Shown here piece by piece: positions 1 through 6,241 of a stretch of 7,209 bases of DNA. Made by a program: the position numbers and the translations under genes. The stretch covers positions 1 to 7,209 of the forward strand of contig CALBTA010000132.1 of assembly GCA_937967755.1 (NCBI GenBank), written 5' to 3'. Origin of the DNA: an uncultured Planctomycetaceae bacterium (GTDB lineage: Bacteria > Planctomycetota > Planctomycetia > Pirellulales > Pirellulaceae). The notes below the pieces were generated by a model. That model ran no database searches. It saw only the letters and a list, made by a program, of their open reading frames with translations, and had not been told where the DNA came from. Every line of letters starts with the position of its first letter. The first letter of the stretch is position 1.

Positions 1-2
1 CC

Positions 3-710
3 ATGACCACGGAAAACGACCAACGCTATACGCTGCAAGAATTCGTCACTGAAAGCCGCCAGCGGGATCGCAAACAGGGCTTCTTCGAATTGGAAAGCCC
101 GCGGATGTTGGAGGTGAATCTCAATGGGCAGGTGTGGACCAAGATGGGGGCGATGGTCGCCTACGTGGGCGCGATGAAGTTTACCCGCGAAGGAATGCTG
201 GAGCACGGCATCGGCAAGTTCCTGAAGAAGGCGGTCACTGGCGAAGGCACGCGGCTGACCAAGGTCGAAGGCCAAGGCCGACTGTACGTGGCCGACTCGG
301 GCAAGAAAGTTCAGATTCTGAATCTGCAAGGCGAGACGATCTTCGTCAACGGCAACGACCTGCTCGCGTTCGAGCCGACGATTGAGTGGGACATCAAGAT
401 CATGAAAAAGCTGGGCGCGATGGTCGCCGGCGGGCTGTTTAACGTCCGCTTGAGCGGCACCGGCATGGTCGCCATCACGACGCACTACGAGCCGCTCACG
501 CTGATGGTCACGCCGCAGCAACCTGTGCGAACTGACCCCAACGCCACCGTCGCCTGGAGCGGCACGCTAACGCCGGAGTTCAAGACCGACGTTTCGCTCA
601 AGACGTTCCTGGGCCGAGGCAGCGGCGAGTCCTTCCAAATGGAATTCGCCGGCGACGGCTTCGTGGTCATCCAGCCCTTTGAAGAAGTGCCATTCCAAGT
701 GCAGGCGTAG
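3..710 (+). CDS. AIM24 family protein
   Basis: This is a 235-residue protein of the AIM24 family (formerly DUF124/TIGR00266-like), a beta-rich fold named after a yeast mitochondrial protein. The bacterial biochemical role is not established. The family pattern is visible: a GAMVAYVG segment at residues 49-56, GEGTRL at 80-85, a GQGRLYVA strand at 90-97, [12 protein letters not shown] at 143-154, and the C-terminal [14 protein letters not shown] (204-217) followed by GFVVIQP (219-225). There is no signal peptide or membrane segment, so it is probably cytoplasmic. The ATG lies two bases from the window edge, so its ribosome binding site and promoter cannot be seen. The first 25 residues are charged and precede the conserved fold. 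It converges on the next gene across a repeat-rich junction. The family call is firm; any specific function would be a guess. Confidence 0.86.
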   Translation: MTTENDQRYTLQEFVTESRQRDRKQGFFELESPRMLEVNLNGQVWTKMGAMVAYVGAMKFTREGMLEHGIGKFLKKAVTGEGTRLTKVEGQGRLYVADSGKKVQILNLQGETIFVNGNDLLAFEPTIEWDIKIMKKLGAMVAGGLFNVRLSGTGMVAITTHYEPLTLMVTPQQPVRTDPNATVAWSGTLTPEFKTDVSLKTFLGRGSGESFQMEFAGDGFVVIQPFEEVPFQVQA

Positions 711-715
711 GCCAG

Positions 716-793
716 AGTAGAACAATTGTCCCCATTGTTCTTGAGTCGCGGATCGCTAGATCCTTTGAGCAATTGAGGACAATTGCCCTACTA
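716..793. repeat. Inverted-repeat cluster between convergent genes
   Basis: Three local hairpins lie in a row: GAACAAT/ATTGTTC (720-726 with 734-740), GGATC/GATCC (750-754 with 759-763) and GCAATTG/CAATTGC (769-775 with 780-786). The outer two are also copies of each other in opposite orientation. Bases 716-740 match the reverse complement of 767-792 at about 21 positions, including an exact CAATTGTCC core. The whole segment could therefore fold as one long cruciform with the middle hairpin at its tip. It fills the gap between two converging genes and reaches the stop codon of the - strand gene. No T-run follows on either strand, so it is not a classic intrinsic terminator. It may still act as a bidirectional end structure or be a REP/MITE-like element. 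Confidence 0.7.
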
Positions 794-1141
794 TCCCCGG
801 CGAAATTCCGGCAAAGGGTAATCCGCAATTGGCAGATCAACCTTGGCCAGTTCCAGTAGCCGAAGGTATCCGCGGGTTAGCAATTGCTCGCGCTCTTCAA
901 CGAAATTCAGGTCGAGGTTCGCCTTGGCGAAGTCGCCTTCGACTTCAACGGGCGGAAACTTAGCGTCGACGATGAACTGGGCGAGCGTTGGATTGCAGCG
1001 GATGTGTCGTTCGCTGGTGGTGTGCAGCGTTTCGGCATCGATCATGCCGGTGACGTACCGCAGGTACAAATCGCTTTCGGTGATGTTCGGAACATCTTGC
1101 CCGCAAACGTCGCAGAGATAGCCTTCATCGCATTTGGCCAT
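791..1141 (-). CDS. Small Cys-rich conserved-type hypothetical protein
   Basis: This is a 116-residue protein whose function I do not recognise. The N terminus carries C4, C10 and C13 (CDVCG at 10-14), and H46 and C49 follow in a RHIRCNP segment, so four Cys or Cys/His ligands could bind one metal ion, most likely zinc. The rest is acidic and mostly helical in character, with no membrane segment. A protein of this type seems familiar from Planctomycetota, but I cannot verify that here. The ATG at 1141 has no clear Shine-Dalgarno sequence upstream, and a 19 bp palindrome sits 15-33 bases before it. It follows dapB on the same strand after a 129 bp repeat-bearing gap, so co-transcription is uncertain. 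Reality as a gene is supported by the ordered Cys motif and by its good fit between flanking features. Confidence 0.75.
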   Translation of the reverse strand: MAKCDEGYLCDVCGQDVPNITESDLYLRYVTGMIDAETLHTTSERHIRCNPTLAQFIVDAKFPPVEVEGDFAKANLDLNFVEEREQLLTRGYLRLLELAKVDLPIADYPLPEFRRG

Positions 1142-1155
1142 GGTACTGTCGTAGT

Positions 1156-1174
1156 CACAAGCTGCCAGCTTGTG
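1156..1174. repeat. Palindromic repeat, copy 1
   Basis: CACAAGCTGCCAGCTTGTG is a perfect palindrome with 9 bp arms around one central base. It lies just upstream of the small Cys-rich gene, within its probable leader. The core CAAGCTGCCAGCTTG recurs in reverse-complement orientation at 1248-1262, with partly shared flanks (GTCGTAG at 1148-1154, GACGTAG on the other strand near 1266-1272). This is what a REP-like repeat family would look like. Confidence 0.75.
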
Positions 1175-1240
1175 AACTGGTACGTATGGGGTTCATGGTA
1201 TGTGAGGTGCAGCCATCGGAAAATCGAATGGCAAGCGGTC

Positions 1241-1268
1241 TAGCGGGCAAGCTGGCAGCTTGCCGCTA
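1241..1268. repeat. Palindromic repeat, copy 2
   Basis: The perfect core GGCAAGCTGGCAGCTTGCC (1246-1264) is extended by TAGCG on the left and CGCTA on the right. This gives 13 bp arms with one bulged G. It is an inverted copy of the palindrome at 1156-1174. It sits 3 bases past the dapB stop codon on the - strand and could form a strong hairpin at the end of the thrC-dapB message. No T-run follows, so termination by the intrinsic route is doubtful; protection of the 3' end is another possibility. Confidence 0.75.
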
Positions 1269-1270
1269 CG

Positions 1271-2065
1271 TCAAAGTCCCAGCACGTCGTACATGTTGTA
1301 CATGCCAGGCCTTTGTTGGGCTGCGAATTTCGCGGCGGCTAGTGCGCCGGCGGCGTAACAATCGCGGTTGGTCGCACCAACGCGCAGTTCGATGGTTTCC
1401 CCCAGCATACCGAAGACGATCGTGTGCTGGCCAGGGTCGTCACCCGTTCGCAATGCGTGGTAGCCAATCTCGCCGCGCGGGCGGACACCAGGTCGGCCTT
1501 CGCGGCCATGGGCCGATTCGGTTTGGCCCATCACACCCGCAATCAGTTCGCCGAATTTCAGCGCAGTCCCGCTAGGCGCGTCTTCTTTGTACCGGTGGTG
1601 GCGTTCGATAATTTCTACGTCGACGCCGGAAGACAGACCTTTGAGCGCCTCGGCCGCGATGGTGGAAAGTTTCATCGTCAGGTTAACCGCCAGGCTCATG
1701 TTCGGCGCCCAAACGACGGGGATCGATTCGGCTGCCGCGTTGAGCATTTGCTGTTGGTCATCCGACAAACCCGTGGTCGCCATGACCAGCGCAATACCCT
1801 GGGAGGTGCAAAGTTCGATGGCGTTGTTGGTCGCTTCGGGAACGGAAAAGTCGATTAATGCGTCGACTGTTCCCGCAGGCGACGCCGCCAGCGGCACGGC
1901 GATGTCGCCAATACCAGCGACCGCGCCGGCGTCCTTGCCAATCATTGGGTGCGACGCACTCTCCAGCGCGGCGGCGATCACCAGGTCCGCAGATTCGTTC
2001 CCCAAGGCAATGAGGCGCTGCCCCATGCGGCCGGCGGCACCGTGAATGGCGATTCTTGTCGTCAT
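1271..2065 (-). CDS. dapB: 4-hydroxy-tetrahydrodipicolinate reductase
   Basis: DapB reduces hydroxy-tetrahydrodipicolinate with NAD(P)H in the diaminopimelate/lysine pathway (cytoplasm, EC 1.17.1.8). The 264-residue product is normal length. It shows the nucleotide-binding loop GAAGRMG (9-15), DFSVPEAT (72-79), ATTG (96-99) and APNMSLAVN (120-128). The catalytic and substrate-binding block is EIIERHHRYKEDAPSGTA (151-168), with the general acid His at 156/157 and the conserved Lys160. A later block, RGEIGYHALRTGD (197-209), is also typical. The ATG at 2065 overlaps the thrC stop as TAATG, which fits translational coupling. The reading frame stays open about 123 codons further upstream, but that part lies inside thrC and matches nothing in DapB. 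The Met in APNMS replaces the more usual Phe. Confidence 0.97.
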   Translation of the reverse strand: MTTRIAIHGAAGRMGQRLIALGNESADLVIAAALESASHPMIGKDAGAVAGIGDIAVPLAASPAGTVDALIDFSVPEATNNAIELCTSQGIALVMATTGLSDDQQQMLNAAAESIPVVWAPNMSLAVNLTMKLSTIAAEALKGLSSGVDVEIIERHHRYKEDAPSGTALKFGELIAGVMGQTESAHGREGRPGVRPRGEIGYHALRTGDDPGQHTIVFGMLGETIELRVGATNRDCYAAGALAAAKFAAQQRPGMYNMYDVLGL

Positions 2066-3468
2066 TAGCTGTATAGTTGTATGGCTTTGATGATCTCGTC
2101 CAATTCGTTCGGTACGGCGACGGCCCGGTTGGCGTACGATGCCCGGCGGACGCCGCGGCTGCCGAGGACGCGATTGAACTCTTCTTGATCGGTTGTGTGG
2201 TAGGCGACGGTGGCGGTGGTGTCTTTGAGCTGATGGCCAGTCAGGATGCAAACAACGCGGGCGTGTTTGTCGATCACCCCTTCGCCCACCAGCAGTTTCG
2301 TGCCGGCCACGCTGGCGGCGCTGGCCGGTTCGCATCCGTAGCCGCCGGCACCGACTTGCGCTTTGGCGTCCATGATTTGCTGATCGGTCACTTCGCGGAC
2401 CACGCCGTCGCAGAAGTCGAGCGCCCGCAGGCACTTTTCAAAGTTCACAGGGCGGTTGATCTCGATGGCGCTGGCGATCGTATCAGCTTTCTGTCCGCGC
2501 TCGTCCAACTCGCCGTAGTACGTTGTCTTGCTGCACTCAGGTGAAATTTTTCCGCCATCCCAACGCATGCCGCGCTTCTCGTACAGTTCGAACAGCGTAT
2601 TCGCACCCGCGGCGTTGATGATCGCCAGGCGTGGAACCCGGTCGATCAATCCCAGTTGCTTTAGCTCGATGAACGCTTTGCCGAACGCGCTGCTGTTGCC
2701 CAAGTTGCCGCCCGGTACGACAACCCAATCGGGCACTTCCCAGCGCAGGGCTTCAAGCACGCGAAACATAATCGTCTTCTGGCCTTCCAGCCGGAAAGGG
2801 TTCACGCTGTTGACCAAATAGATGCCCAAGTTGGCACAAACTTCTTTCACGCGGGCCATCGCGTCGTCAAAGTCGCCGGCGATTTGCACGGTGAGCGCGC
2901 CGTAGTCGAGCGCCTGCGAAAGTTTTCCGAACGAAATCTTTCCTGATCCAATGAAGATCACCGCCTTCATAAGCCTCGTGGTCGAACAGTACAGCGCCAG
3001 CGAGGCACTGGTATTTCCGGTCGAAGCACAAGCAGCCCGCTTCGCCCCAATAGCCCGGGCGTGAGTGAAGGCGGCAGACATACCGTTGTCCTTGAAGCTG
3101 CCCGAAGGGTTCATGCCTTCATATTGCAGGAACAGTCCACCGGCGTTCATTCCCGCGAAACGGGCGACCTCGTCGGCCTGTTGCAGCAGCGTTTGCCCTT
3201 CACCGATGGTGACGATGGTTTCGTCATCCGCGAACGGCAGCAAACTGCGGAATCGCCAGATGCCGCTAAAACTGACCGGGTCGTGCCGGCGGGTCCACTG
3301 CTGCTCGAATTCGTTCAGCTTTTGGGGAACTGCCAACTTGTCCCAGTGATAGCTGACGTCTAGCAATGATCCGCAACGAGGGCACGCGACCAGCGTTTGC
3401 TCTGGCTCGAACACCCCCCCACAGGATGGCGAGATACATTTCTGGAAGCAATTCGACGAAAGTGGCAC
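2065..3468 (-). CDS. thrC: Threonine synthase with N-terminal zinc ribbon
   Basis: This is a PLP-dependent enzyme converting O-phosphohomoserine to threonine (EC 4.2.3.1). The 467-residue protein starts with a probable zinc ribbon: C11 and C16, then C29 and C32 (CPRCG). The fold-type II core follows. GSFKDNGMS (123-131) holds the PLP lysine K126, then come [12 protein letters not shown] (149-160), [15 protein letters not shown] (252-266) as the phosphate-binding glycine loop, [11 protein letters not shown] (377-387) and [10 protein letters not shown] (407-416). The start is GTG at 3468; conserved-looking sequence begins at residue 7, and no better start lies upstream. Only a weak purine stretch (GGGAA) precedes it. 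It is longer than the 430-residue E. coli enzyme partly because of the ribbon and a C-terminal tail. It is followed by dapB in a one-base overlap, joining the threonine and lysine branches of the aspartate pathway. Confidence 0.96.
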   Translation of the reverse strand: MPLSSNCFQKCISPSCGGVFEPEQTLVACPRCGSLLDVSYHWDKLAVPQKLNEFEQQWTRRHDPVSFSGIWRFRSLLPFADDETIVTIGEGQTLLQQADEVARFAGMNAGGLFLQYEGMNPSGSFKDNGMSAAFTHARAIGAKRAACASTGNTSASLALYCSTTRLMKAVIFIGSGKISFGKLSQALDYGALTVQIAGDFDDAMARVKEVCANLGIYLVNSVNPFRLEGQKTIMFRVLEALRWEVPDWVVVPGGNLGNSSAFGKAFIELKQLGLIDRVPRLAIINAAGANTLFELYEKRGMRWDGGKISPECSKTTYYGELDERGQKADTIASAIEINRPVNFEKCLRALDFCDGVVREVTDQQIMDAKAQVGAGGYGCEPASAASVAGTKLLVGEGVIDKHARVVCILTGHQLKDTTATVAYHTTDQEEFNRVLGSRGVRRASYANRAVAVPNELDEIIKAIQLYS

Positions 3469-3569
3469 GCTGGATTCCCGCGAATAAGAAGCGGTCAGGG
3501 TTTTCGGAATGGTAGTGGAACGATTTCGAGCGAGAAAGGCTCTCTTACGTTCCGAATCGCCCGATAGGT

Positions 3570-3606
3570 CTGGCCATTTGACAGCTCACCTGACCATTTC
3601 TACAAT
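3570..3606 (+). promoter_or_regulatory. Sigma-70-type promoter for dksA-like/lspA, with direct repeats
   Basis: TTGACA (3578-3583) and TACAAT (3601-3606) are separated by exactly 17 bp, giving 6/6 and 5/6 matches to the sigma-70 consensus. Transcription should begin near 3613, leaving a leader of about 40 bases. Two near-identical decamers, CTGGCCATTT (3570-3579) and CTGACCATTT (3590-3599), overlap the -35 box and abut the -10 box exactly 20 bp apart. That is two helical turns, so they could be a regulator's operator pair. Confidence 0.8.
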
Positions 3607-3622
3607 GGCGGGTCTGTCGATA

Positions 3623-3634
3623 TCTTACGTAAGA
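3623..3634. promoter_or_regulatory. 12 bp palindrome in the dksA-like leader
   Basis: TCTTACGTAAGA is a perfect palindrome about 10-20 bases after the predicted transcription start. The half-site TCTTACGT occurs again at 3543-3550, exactly 80 bp upstream and on the far side of the promoter. It could be an operator; no protein can be assigned. Confidence 0.4.
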
Positions 3635-3637
3635 GTT

Positions 3638-3643
3638 GGAGAA
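3638..3643 (+). promoter_or_regulatory. Ribosome binding site selecting a GTG start
   Basis: GGAGAA ends 8 bases before GTG at 3652 and is the only Shine-Dalgarno match nearby. It supports GTG as the start of the dksA-like gene rather than a later codon. Confidence 0.75.
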
Positions 3644-3651
3644 ACGCCCAA

Positions 3652-4038
3652 GTGCCCAAACCCAAACCATACAACAAGCGGGATTCTAAACCTTTTAAAC
3701 AGAAACTGCTAGAGATACGCTCTCGCCTGCGGGGCGACGTGAGCGCGATGGCGGCTGGGGCGTTGCGGAAGAACTCCGAATCCAGCGGCGATTTGTCCAG
3801 CGTACCCATCCACATGGCAGACGCCGGCAGCGATGCCTACGAGCAGGAAAACACACTCTCTCTCATGCAGGCGGAAGAGGGCACGCTGGAGTTGGTCGAG
3901 GAAGCTATTGAGCGGATCGAGGACGGAGCCTATGGTATCTGCACCGAATGTGGCTCCCGCATCCCGAAAGCTCGGTTGAATGCCATCCCCTACGCACCCT
4001 TCTGCATCCGCTGCGCCTCCGAATTCGAAGACCGATAA
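3652..4038 (+). CDS. TraR/DksA-family zinc finger regulator
   Basis: This 128-residue DksA/TraR-family protein is expected to enter the RNA polymerase secondary channel and alter promoter response. A basic N terminus (1-28) leads into a helical stretch. HMADAGSDAYEQE (54-66) lies where the family's acidic coiled-coil tip segment is found. A second helix (about 72-90) leads to the C4 zinc finger, C97-x2-C100 and C118-x2-C121, within YGICTECGSRIPKARL (94-109). All four cysteines are present. The start is GTG with a good Shine-Dalgarno sequence. It lies behind a near-consensus promoter and directly upstream of lspA, whose reading frame probably overlaps its last 59 bases. It is shorter than E. 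coli DksA (151 residues), closer to the short DksA-like proteins, so I do not assign the symbol dksA. Confidence 0.88.
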   Translation: MPKPKPYNKRDSKPFKQKLLEIRSRLRGDVSAMAAGALRKNSESSGDLSSVPIHMADAGSDAYEQENTLSLMQAEEGTLELVEEAIERIEDGAYGICTECGSRIPKARLNAIPYAPFCIRCASEFEDR

Positions 4039-4678
4039 GGGCAACGCGACCGGTATCGCGAAAGATGCTGATGATTCGGCATTGCCGCTGAATCGCTACG
4101 TAATCTTCTTCTGCATCGCCACGGTAGGGCTGATCGCCGACCTTTGGACGAAGCATGTGATGTTCGCTTGGAAGGGCCTTCCGCCCGGCTGGGTCGATCC
4201 TCCGCGCCCCCACACCACGTGGTGGGTTCCGGGATGCGAAAATCTGTTCGGCGTTGAAACAGCGCTTAATCAGGGTGCCTTGTTCGGGATCGGGCAAGGC
4301 AAGGTCTGGCTGTTCGCAACCCTTTCGTTCGTGGCGGCGGGGGGAATTCTGTATTGGCTGTTCGTCGCCAAAGCCGCCCGGGAACGATTCCTGACGTTCA
4401 CGTTGGGGCTCGTGATGGCTGGTATTCTGGGTAATTTGTACGACCGTCTAGGGCTTTGGGGTGGCACAAGTCCTGACGGACAAACGATTTACGCCGTTCG
4501 CGACTGGATCTTGGTCGCCTACGGCGGGCTCGATTTACCCGTTCTGGGCAAGCGCTGGCCCAACTTCAACATTGCCGATTCACTGCTCGTCTGTGGAGCC
4601 GGATTGCTCATTTGGCATTCGATTTTTACTTCGGATGCGGAGGACGAGGAAGAAGAAACCGAGAAATCTAAGGCCTGA
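3980..4678 (+). CDS. lspA: Lipoprotein signal peptidase (signal peptidase II)
   Basis: LspA is an inner-membrane aspartic protease that removes the signal peptide from diacylglyceryl-modified prolipoproteins (EC 3.4.23.36). Membrane segments lie near residues 40-57, 109-130, 138-153 and 200-215. Conserved blocks are DLWTK (54-58), NQGALFGIG (97-105), GNLYDR (151-156) with catalytic D155, and WPNFNIADS (193-201) with catalytic D200. At 232 residues it is long for a family near 160. The excess is a polar Ser/Pro-rich N terminus (1-36), a larger first periplasmic loop, an insertion after GNLYDR and an acidic tail (EDEEEE). ATG at 3980 is the only ATG before the first membrane segment, so the gene would overlap the dksA-like gene by 59 bases. 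TTG at 4082 is a less likely start without a Shine-Dalgarno sequence. Function is certain; the start is moderate. Confidence 0.94.
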   Translation: MPSPTHPSASAAPPNSKTDKGNATGIAKDADDSALPLNRYVIFFCIATVGLIADLWTKHVMFAWKGLPPGWVDPPRPHTTWWVPGCENLFGVETALNQGALFGIGQGKVWLFATLSFVAAGGILYWLFVAKAARERFLTFTLGLVMAGILGNLYDRLGLWGGTSPDGQTIYAVRDWILVAYGGLDLPVLGKRWPNFNIADSLLVCGAGLLIWHSIFTSDAEDEEEETEKSKA

Positions 4679-4709
4679 GGTTCGCCAACTCGCCATTTCC
4701 GCACGCGAA

Positions 4710-4738
4710 TTGACAAATCGAGCCCCGGCGACTATCCT
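4710..4738 (+). promoter_or_regulatory. Sigma-70-type promoter for rrf2/hisN
   Basis: TTGACA (4710-4715), a 17 bp spacer and TATCCT (4733-4738) give 6/6 and 4/6 consensus matches. A start near 4744-4746 implies a leader of about 177 bases before the Rrf2 start codon. The promoter separates this transcription unit from lspA, which has no evident terminator behind it. Confidence 0.68.
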
Positions 4739-4743
4739 CGTAC

Positions 4744-4823
4744 TCGCTGTCGGGGGGTAGGCAAACCCTACTGGCGATTCCGCAGTCGGGTTATTCCTCC
4801 GACGTTCTATCTGCGGACAGCGA
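4744..4823 (+). ncRNA. Candidate structured 5' leader (three-way-junction fold)
   Basis: An outer stem TCGCTGTC/GACAGCGA (4744-4751 with 4816-4823) encloses two inner hairpins. One is GTAGG/CCTAC (4757-4761 with 4767-4771). The other is CGCAG/CTGCG (4781-4785 with 4811-4815), capped by TCGG/CCGA (4786-4789 with 4799-4802). The outer stem begins about where the predicted promoter would start transcription. I compared it by eye with common riboswitch motifs and recognised none. The pairing is read from sequence; that it is a functional RNA is an inference without comparative support. Confidence 0.35.
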
Positions 4824-4897
4824 CTGAGGCACTCTAGTTCTAGGCGGATCGGTCTCTCAAAGACGACGCGACCTGTGCGCGCGGTATGGCCAATTCG

Positions 4898-4920
4898 CCG
4901 ATGTCCTTGAGGAGCATCGG
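4898..4920 (+). promoter_or_regulatory. Hairpin enclosing the rrf2 ribosome binding site
   Basis: CCGATGTCC (4898-4906) pairs with GGA (4911-4913) and CATCGG (4915-4920), leaving loop TTGA and one bulged G at 4914. This nine-pair stem ends one base before the ATG at 4922. The Shine-Dalgarno sequence GAGGAG (4909-4914) lies in its loop and 3' strand, so folding would limit ribosome access. GAGGAG at 7 bases from ATG is also the evidence for that start codon. Confidence 0.55.
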
Positions 4921-4921
4921 T

Positions 4922-5338
4922 ATGAAGTTGTCTCGCACAGTCGATTACGCATTGCGGGCGACGATTCTCTTAGCCCAAGAAGAACCGAACCGCCCCATTC
5001 CTTGCAGCCACTTGGCCAGCGAAGGCGAAATGCCGGAGCGGTTTCTACTGCAGATTCTTCGCAGCCTGGTCAATGAGGGATTGCTGCGAAGCACTCGTGG
5101 CGTCGACGGGGGCTACACCCTCGCTCAGTCGCCCACGGAAGTTTCCGTGCTGAACATCATCGAAGCCATCGAAGGCCCGTTGCATGGAACGTCGATCGAC
5201 GCCGGCGCGAACAACATCCAACGGGCGTCGGCTGAGCGCCTGAGCGACGCACTGCAAGAAGTATCGAACGCGCTCCGGCGAGAGCTTAACGCGATCAAAA
5301 TCGCCAGCCTGCTTCCCCCGCCTGAAGACGCAGATTGA
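4922..5338 (+). CDS. Rrf2 family transcriptional regulator
   Basis: This 138-residue winged-helix DNA-binding protein belongs to the Rrf2 family (relatives include IscR, NsrR and CymR). The N terminus MKLSRTVDYALRA is the family signature. The helix-turn-helix covers about residues 26-56 and the wing is RGVDGGYTLA (59-68). A dimerisation helix follows near 102-125. The three cysteines that hold an iron-sulfur cluster in IscR and NsrR are absent: the only Cys is C28, and the usual region (about 88-104) has none. It probably does not sense through a cluster. I chose ATG 4922 because GAGGAG stands 7 bases upstream and family sequence starts at once. The in-frame ATGs at 4886 and 4901 lack both. 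hisN follows after 55 bases. Its target genes cannot be told from the sequence. Confidence 0.93.
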   Translation: MKLSRTVDYALRATILLAQEEPNRPIPCSHLASEGEMPERFLLQILRSLVNEGLLRSTRGVDGGYTLAQSPTEVSVLNIIEAIEGPLHGTSIDAGANNIQRASAERLSDALQEVSNALRRELNAIKIASLLPPPEDAD

Positions 5339-5393
5339 CGACCGGTATCTCAGGTCTTTTCAACCCTCTTCAACCGGCTTAGGCTGGGCCTTC

Positions 5394-6233
5394 ATGAAGA
5401 CCGATCCCGATAGCGGCAATTCCGATAGCGGCAATTCTGAAATCAAAGCCCGCTTACAACTGGCCGTTGAAGCAGGCAAGGAAGCGGGCAAGCAGACGCT
5501 TGGGCACTTCTGCCAGGGCGTTGCCGTGCAGCGAAAGAGCGACGACTCGCCCGTCACCATCGCCGATCAGCAAGCCGAGCAACATCTGCGGCAGCGAATC
5601 TGCGATGCCTTTCCCGAAGACGCCATCCTGGGTGAGGAGTACGGCGACCGCAAAGGCAGTTCCGGGTTTCGTTGGATCCTTGATCCGATCGATGGCACCA
5701 AAAGCTTCATCACCGGCGTACCCCTTTACGGAACGATGGTCGGGGTGGAAGTCGATGGGCGAGCCGAGATCGGTTTTGTTTATTGCCCCGCGCTCAGCGA
5801 AGGAATCTATGCGCATCGCGGCGGGGGTGCGTGGCACATTCGTTGTGACGATCCGCCGCAACCTGCGCGTGTGAGCGACGTAAAGTCATTATCCGACGGC
5901 GCATTTCTGACCAGCCAGGCAGACACGTTCGCCGAGCGCGGCGCTGACGACGTGTTTTCGCAGTTGCAAAGTGCAGCTTACATCACGCGCACCTGGGGCG
6001 ACTGCTACGGCTACCTGTTGGTTGCCACCGGTAGGGCGCTGGCGATGGTGGATCCCATCATGAACATTTGGGACGCGGCCGCGCTGCAACCCATCATGGA
6101 AGAAGCGGGCGGAACCTTCACAGACTGGCAGGGTAACCCCACGATCGATGCCGGCGAAGGCATCGGAACCAACGGGCATGTGCTTGAGGAAGTGCTGGCC
6201 ATGACGCGCCATGCACCGCCGCTCAATTCGTAG
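5394..6233 (+). CDS. hisN: Histidinol-phosphatase, inositol monophosphatase-like (HisN type)
   Basis: This 279-residue Mg-dependent phosphatase of the inositol monophosphatase superfamily probably converts histidinol phosphate to histidinol (EC 3.1.3.15). Metal-binding motifs are complete: D58 in SPVTIAD, GEEYG (80-84), DPIDGTKSF (97-105) and WDAAALQPIMEEAGG (226-240). The segment WGDCYGYLLVATG (201-213) resembles the GDCY motif of the HisN branch and argues for histidinol phosphate over inositol phosphate. A CysQ-like or general monophosphatase role remains possible. ATG at 5394 has no clear Shine-Dalgarno sequence. The first 16 residues contain a tandem DSGNS pair not found in the conserved domain, encoded by an exact 15 bp duplication. 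It lies 55 bases behind the Rrf2 gene and is probably co-transcribed with it. Confidence 0.86.
   Translation: MKTDPDSGNSDSGNSEIKARLQLAVEAGKEAGKQTLGHFCQGVAVQRKSDDSPVTIADQQAEQHLRQRICDAFPEDAILGEEYGDRKGSSGFRWILDPIDGTKSFITGVPLYGTMVGVEVDGRAEIGFVYCPALSEGIYAHRGGGAWHIRCDDPPQPARVSDVKSLSDGAFLTSQADTFAERGADDVFSQLQSAAYITRTWGDCYGYLLVATGRALAMVDPIMNIWDAAALQPIMEEAGGTFTDWQGNPTIDAGEGIGTNGHVLEEVLAMTRHAPPLNS
5408..5437 (+). repeat. 15 bp tandem duplication in hisN
   Basis: CGATAGCGGCAATTC occurs twice back to back (5408-5422 and 5423-5437), with no mismatch. It keeps the frame and encodes DSGNS twice in the unconserved N terminus. A recent slippage event is the simple explanation. Confidence 0.9.
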
Positions 6234-6241
6234 CGAATTTC

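Noticed and set aside
1424..1858. 144-codon + strand open frame within dapB
   Set aside because: It is antisense to a clear dapB, with no motif and no ribosome binding site.
2066..2434. Upstream in-frame extension of dapB to a 387-residue protein
   Set aside because: The extra 123 codons lie wholly inside thrC, are Arg-rich in the way GC-rich shadow frames are, and DapB homology begins exactly at the ATG at 2065.
2077..2544. 155-codon + strand open frame within thrC
   Set aside because: It is antisense to the conserved C-terminal part of thrC; low-complexity Gly/Ala/Val composition is typical of a shadow frame.
4744..4823. tRNA or known riboswitch in the rrf2 leader
   Set aside because: There is no T-loop or acceptor pattern of a tRNA. 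The GGCAAACC stretch recalls part of the c-di-GMP-I motif, but the second conserved GCAAAG segment is missing.
4886..4921. Longer Rrf2 protein starting at ATG 4886
   Set aside because: No Shine-Dalgarno sequence precedes it, the added residues match nothing in the family, and ATG 4922 has GAGGAG at ideal spacing.
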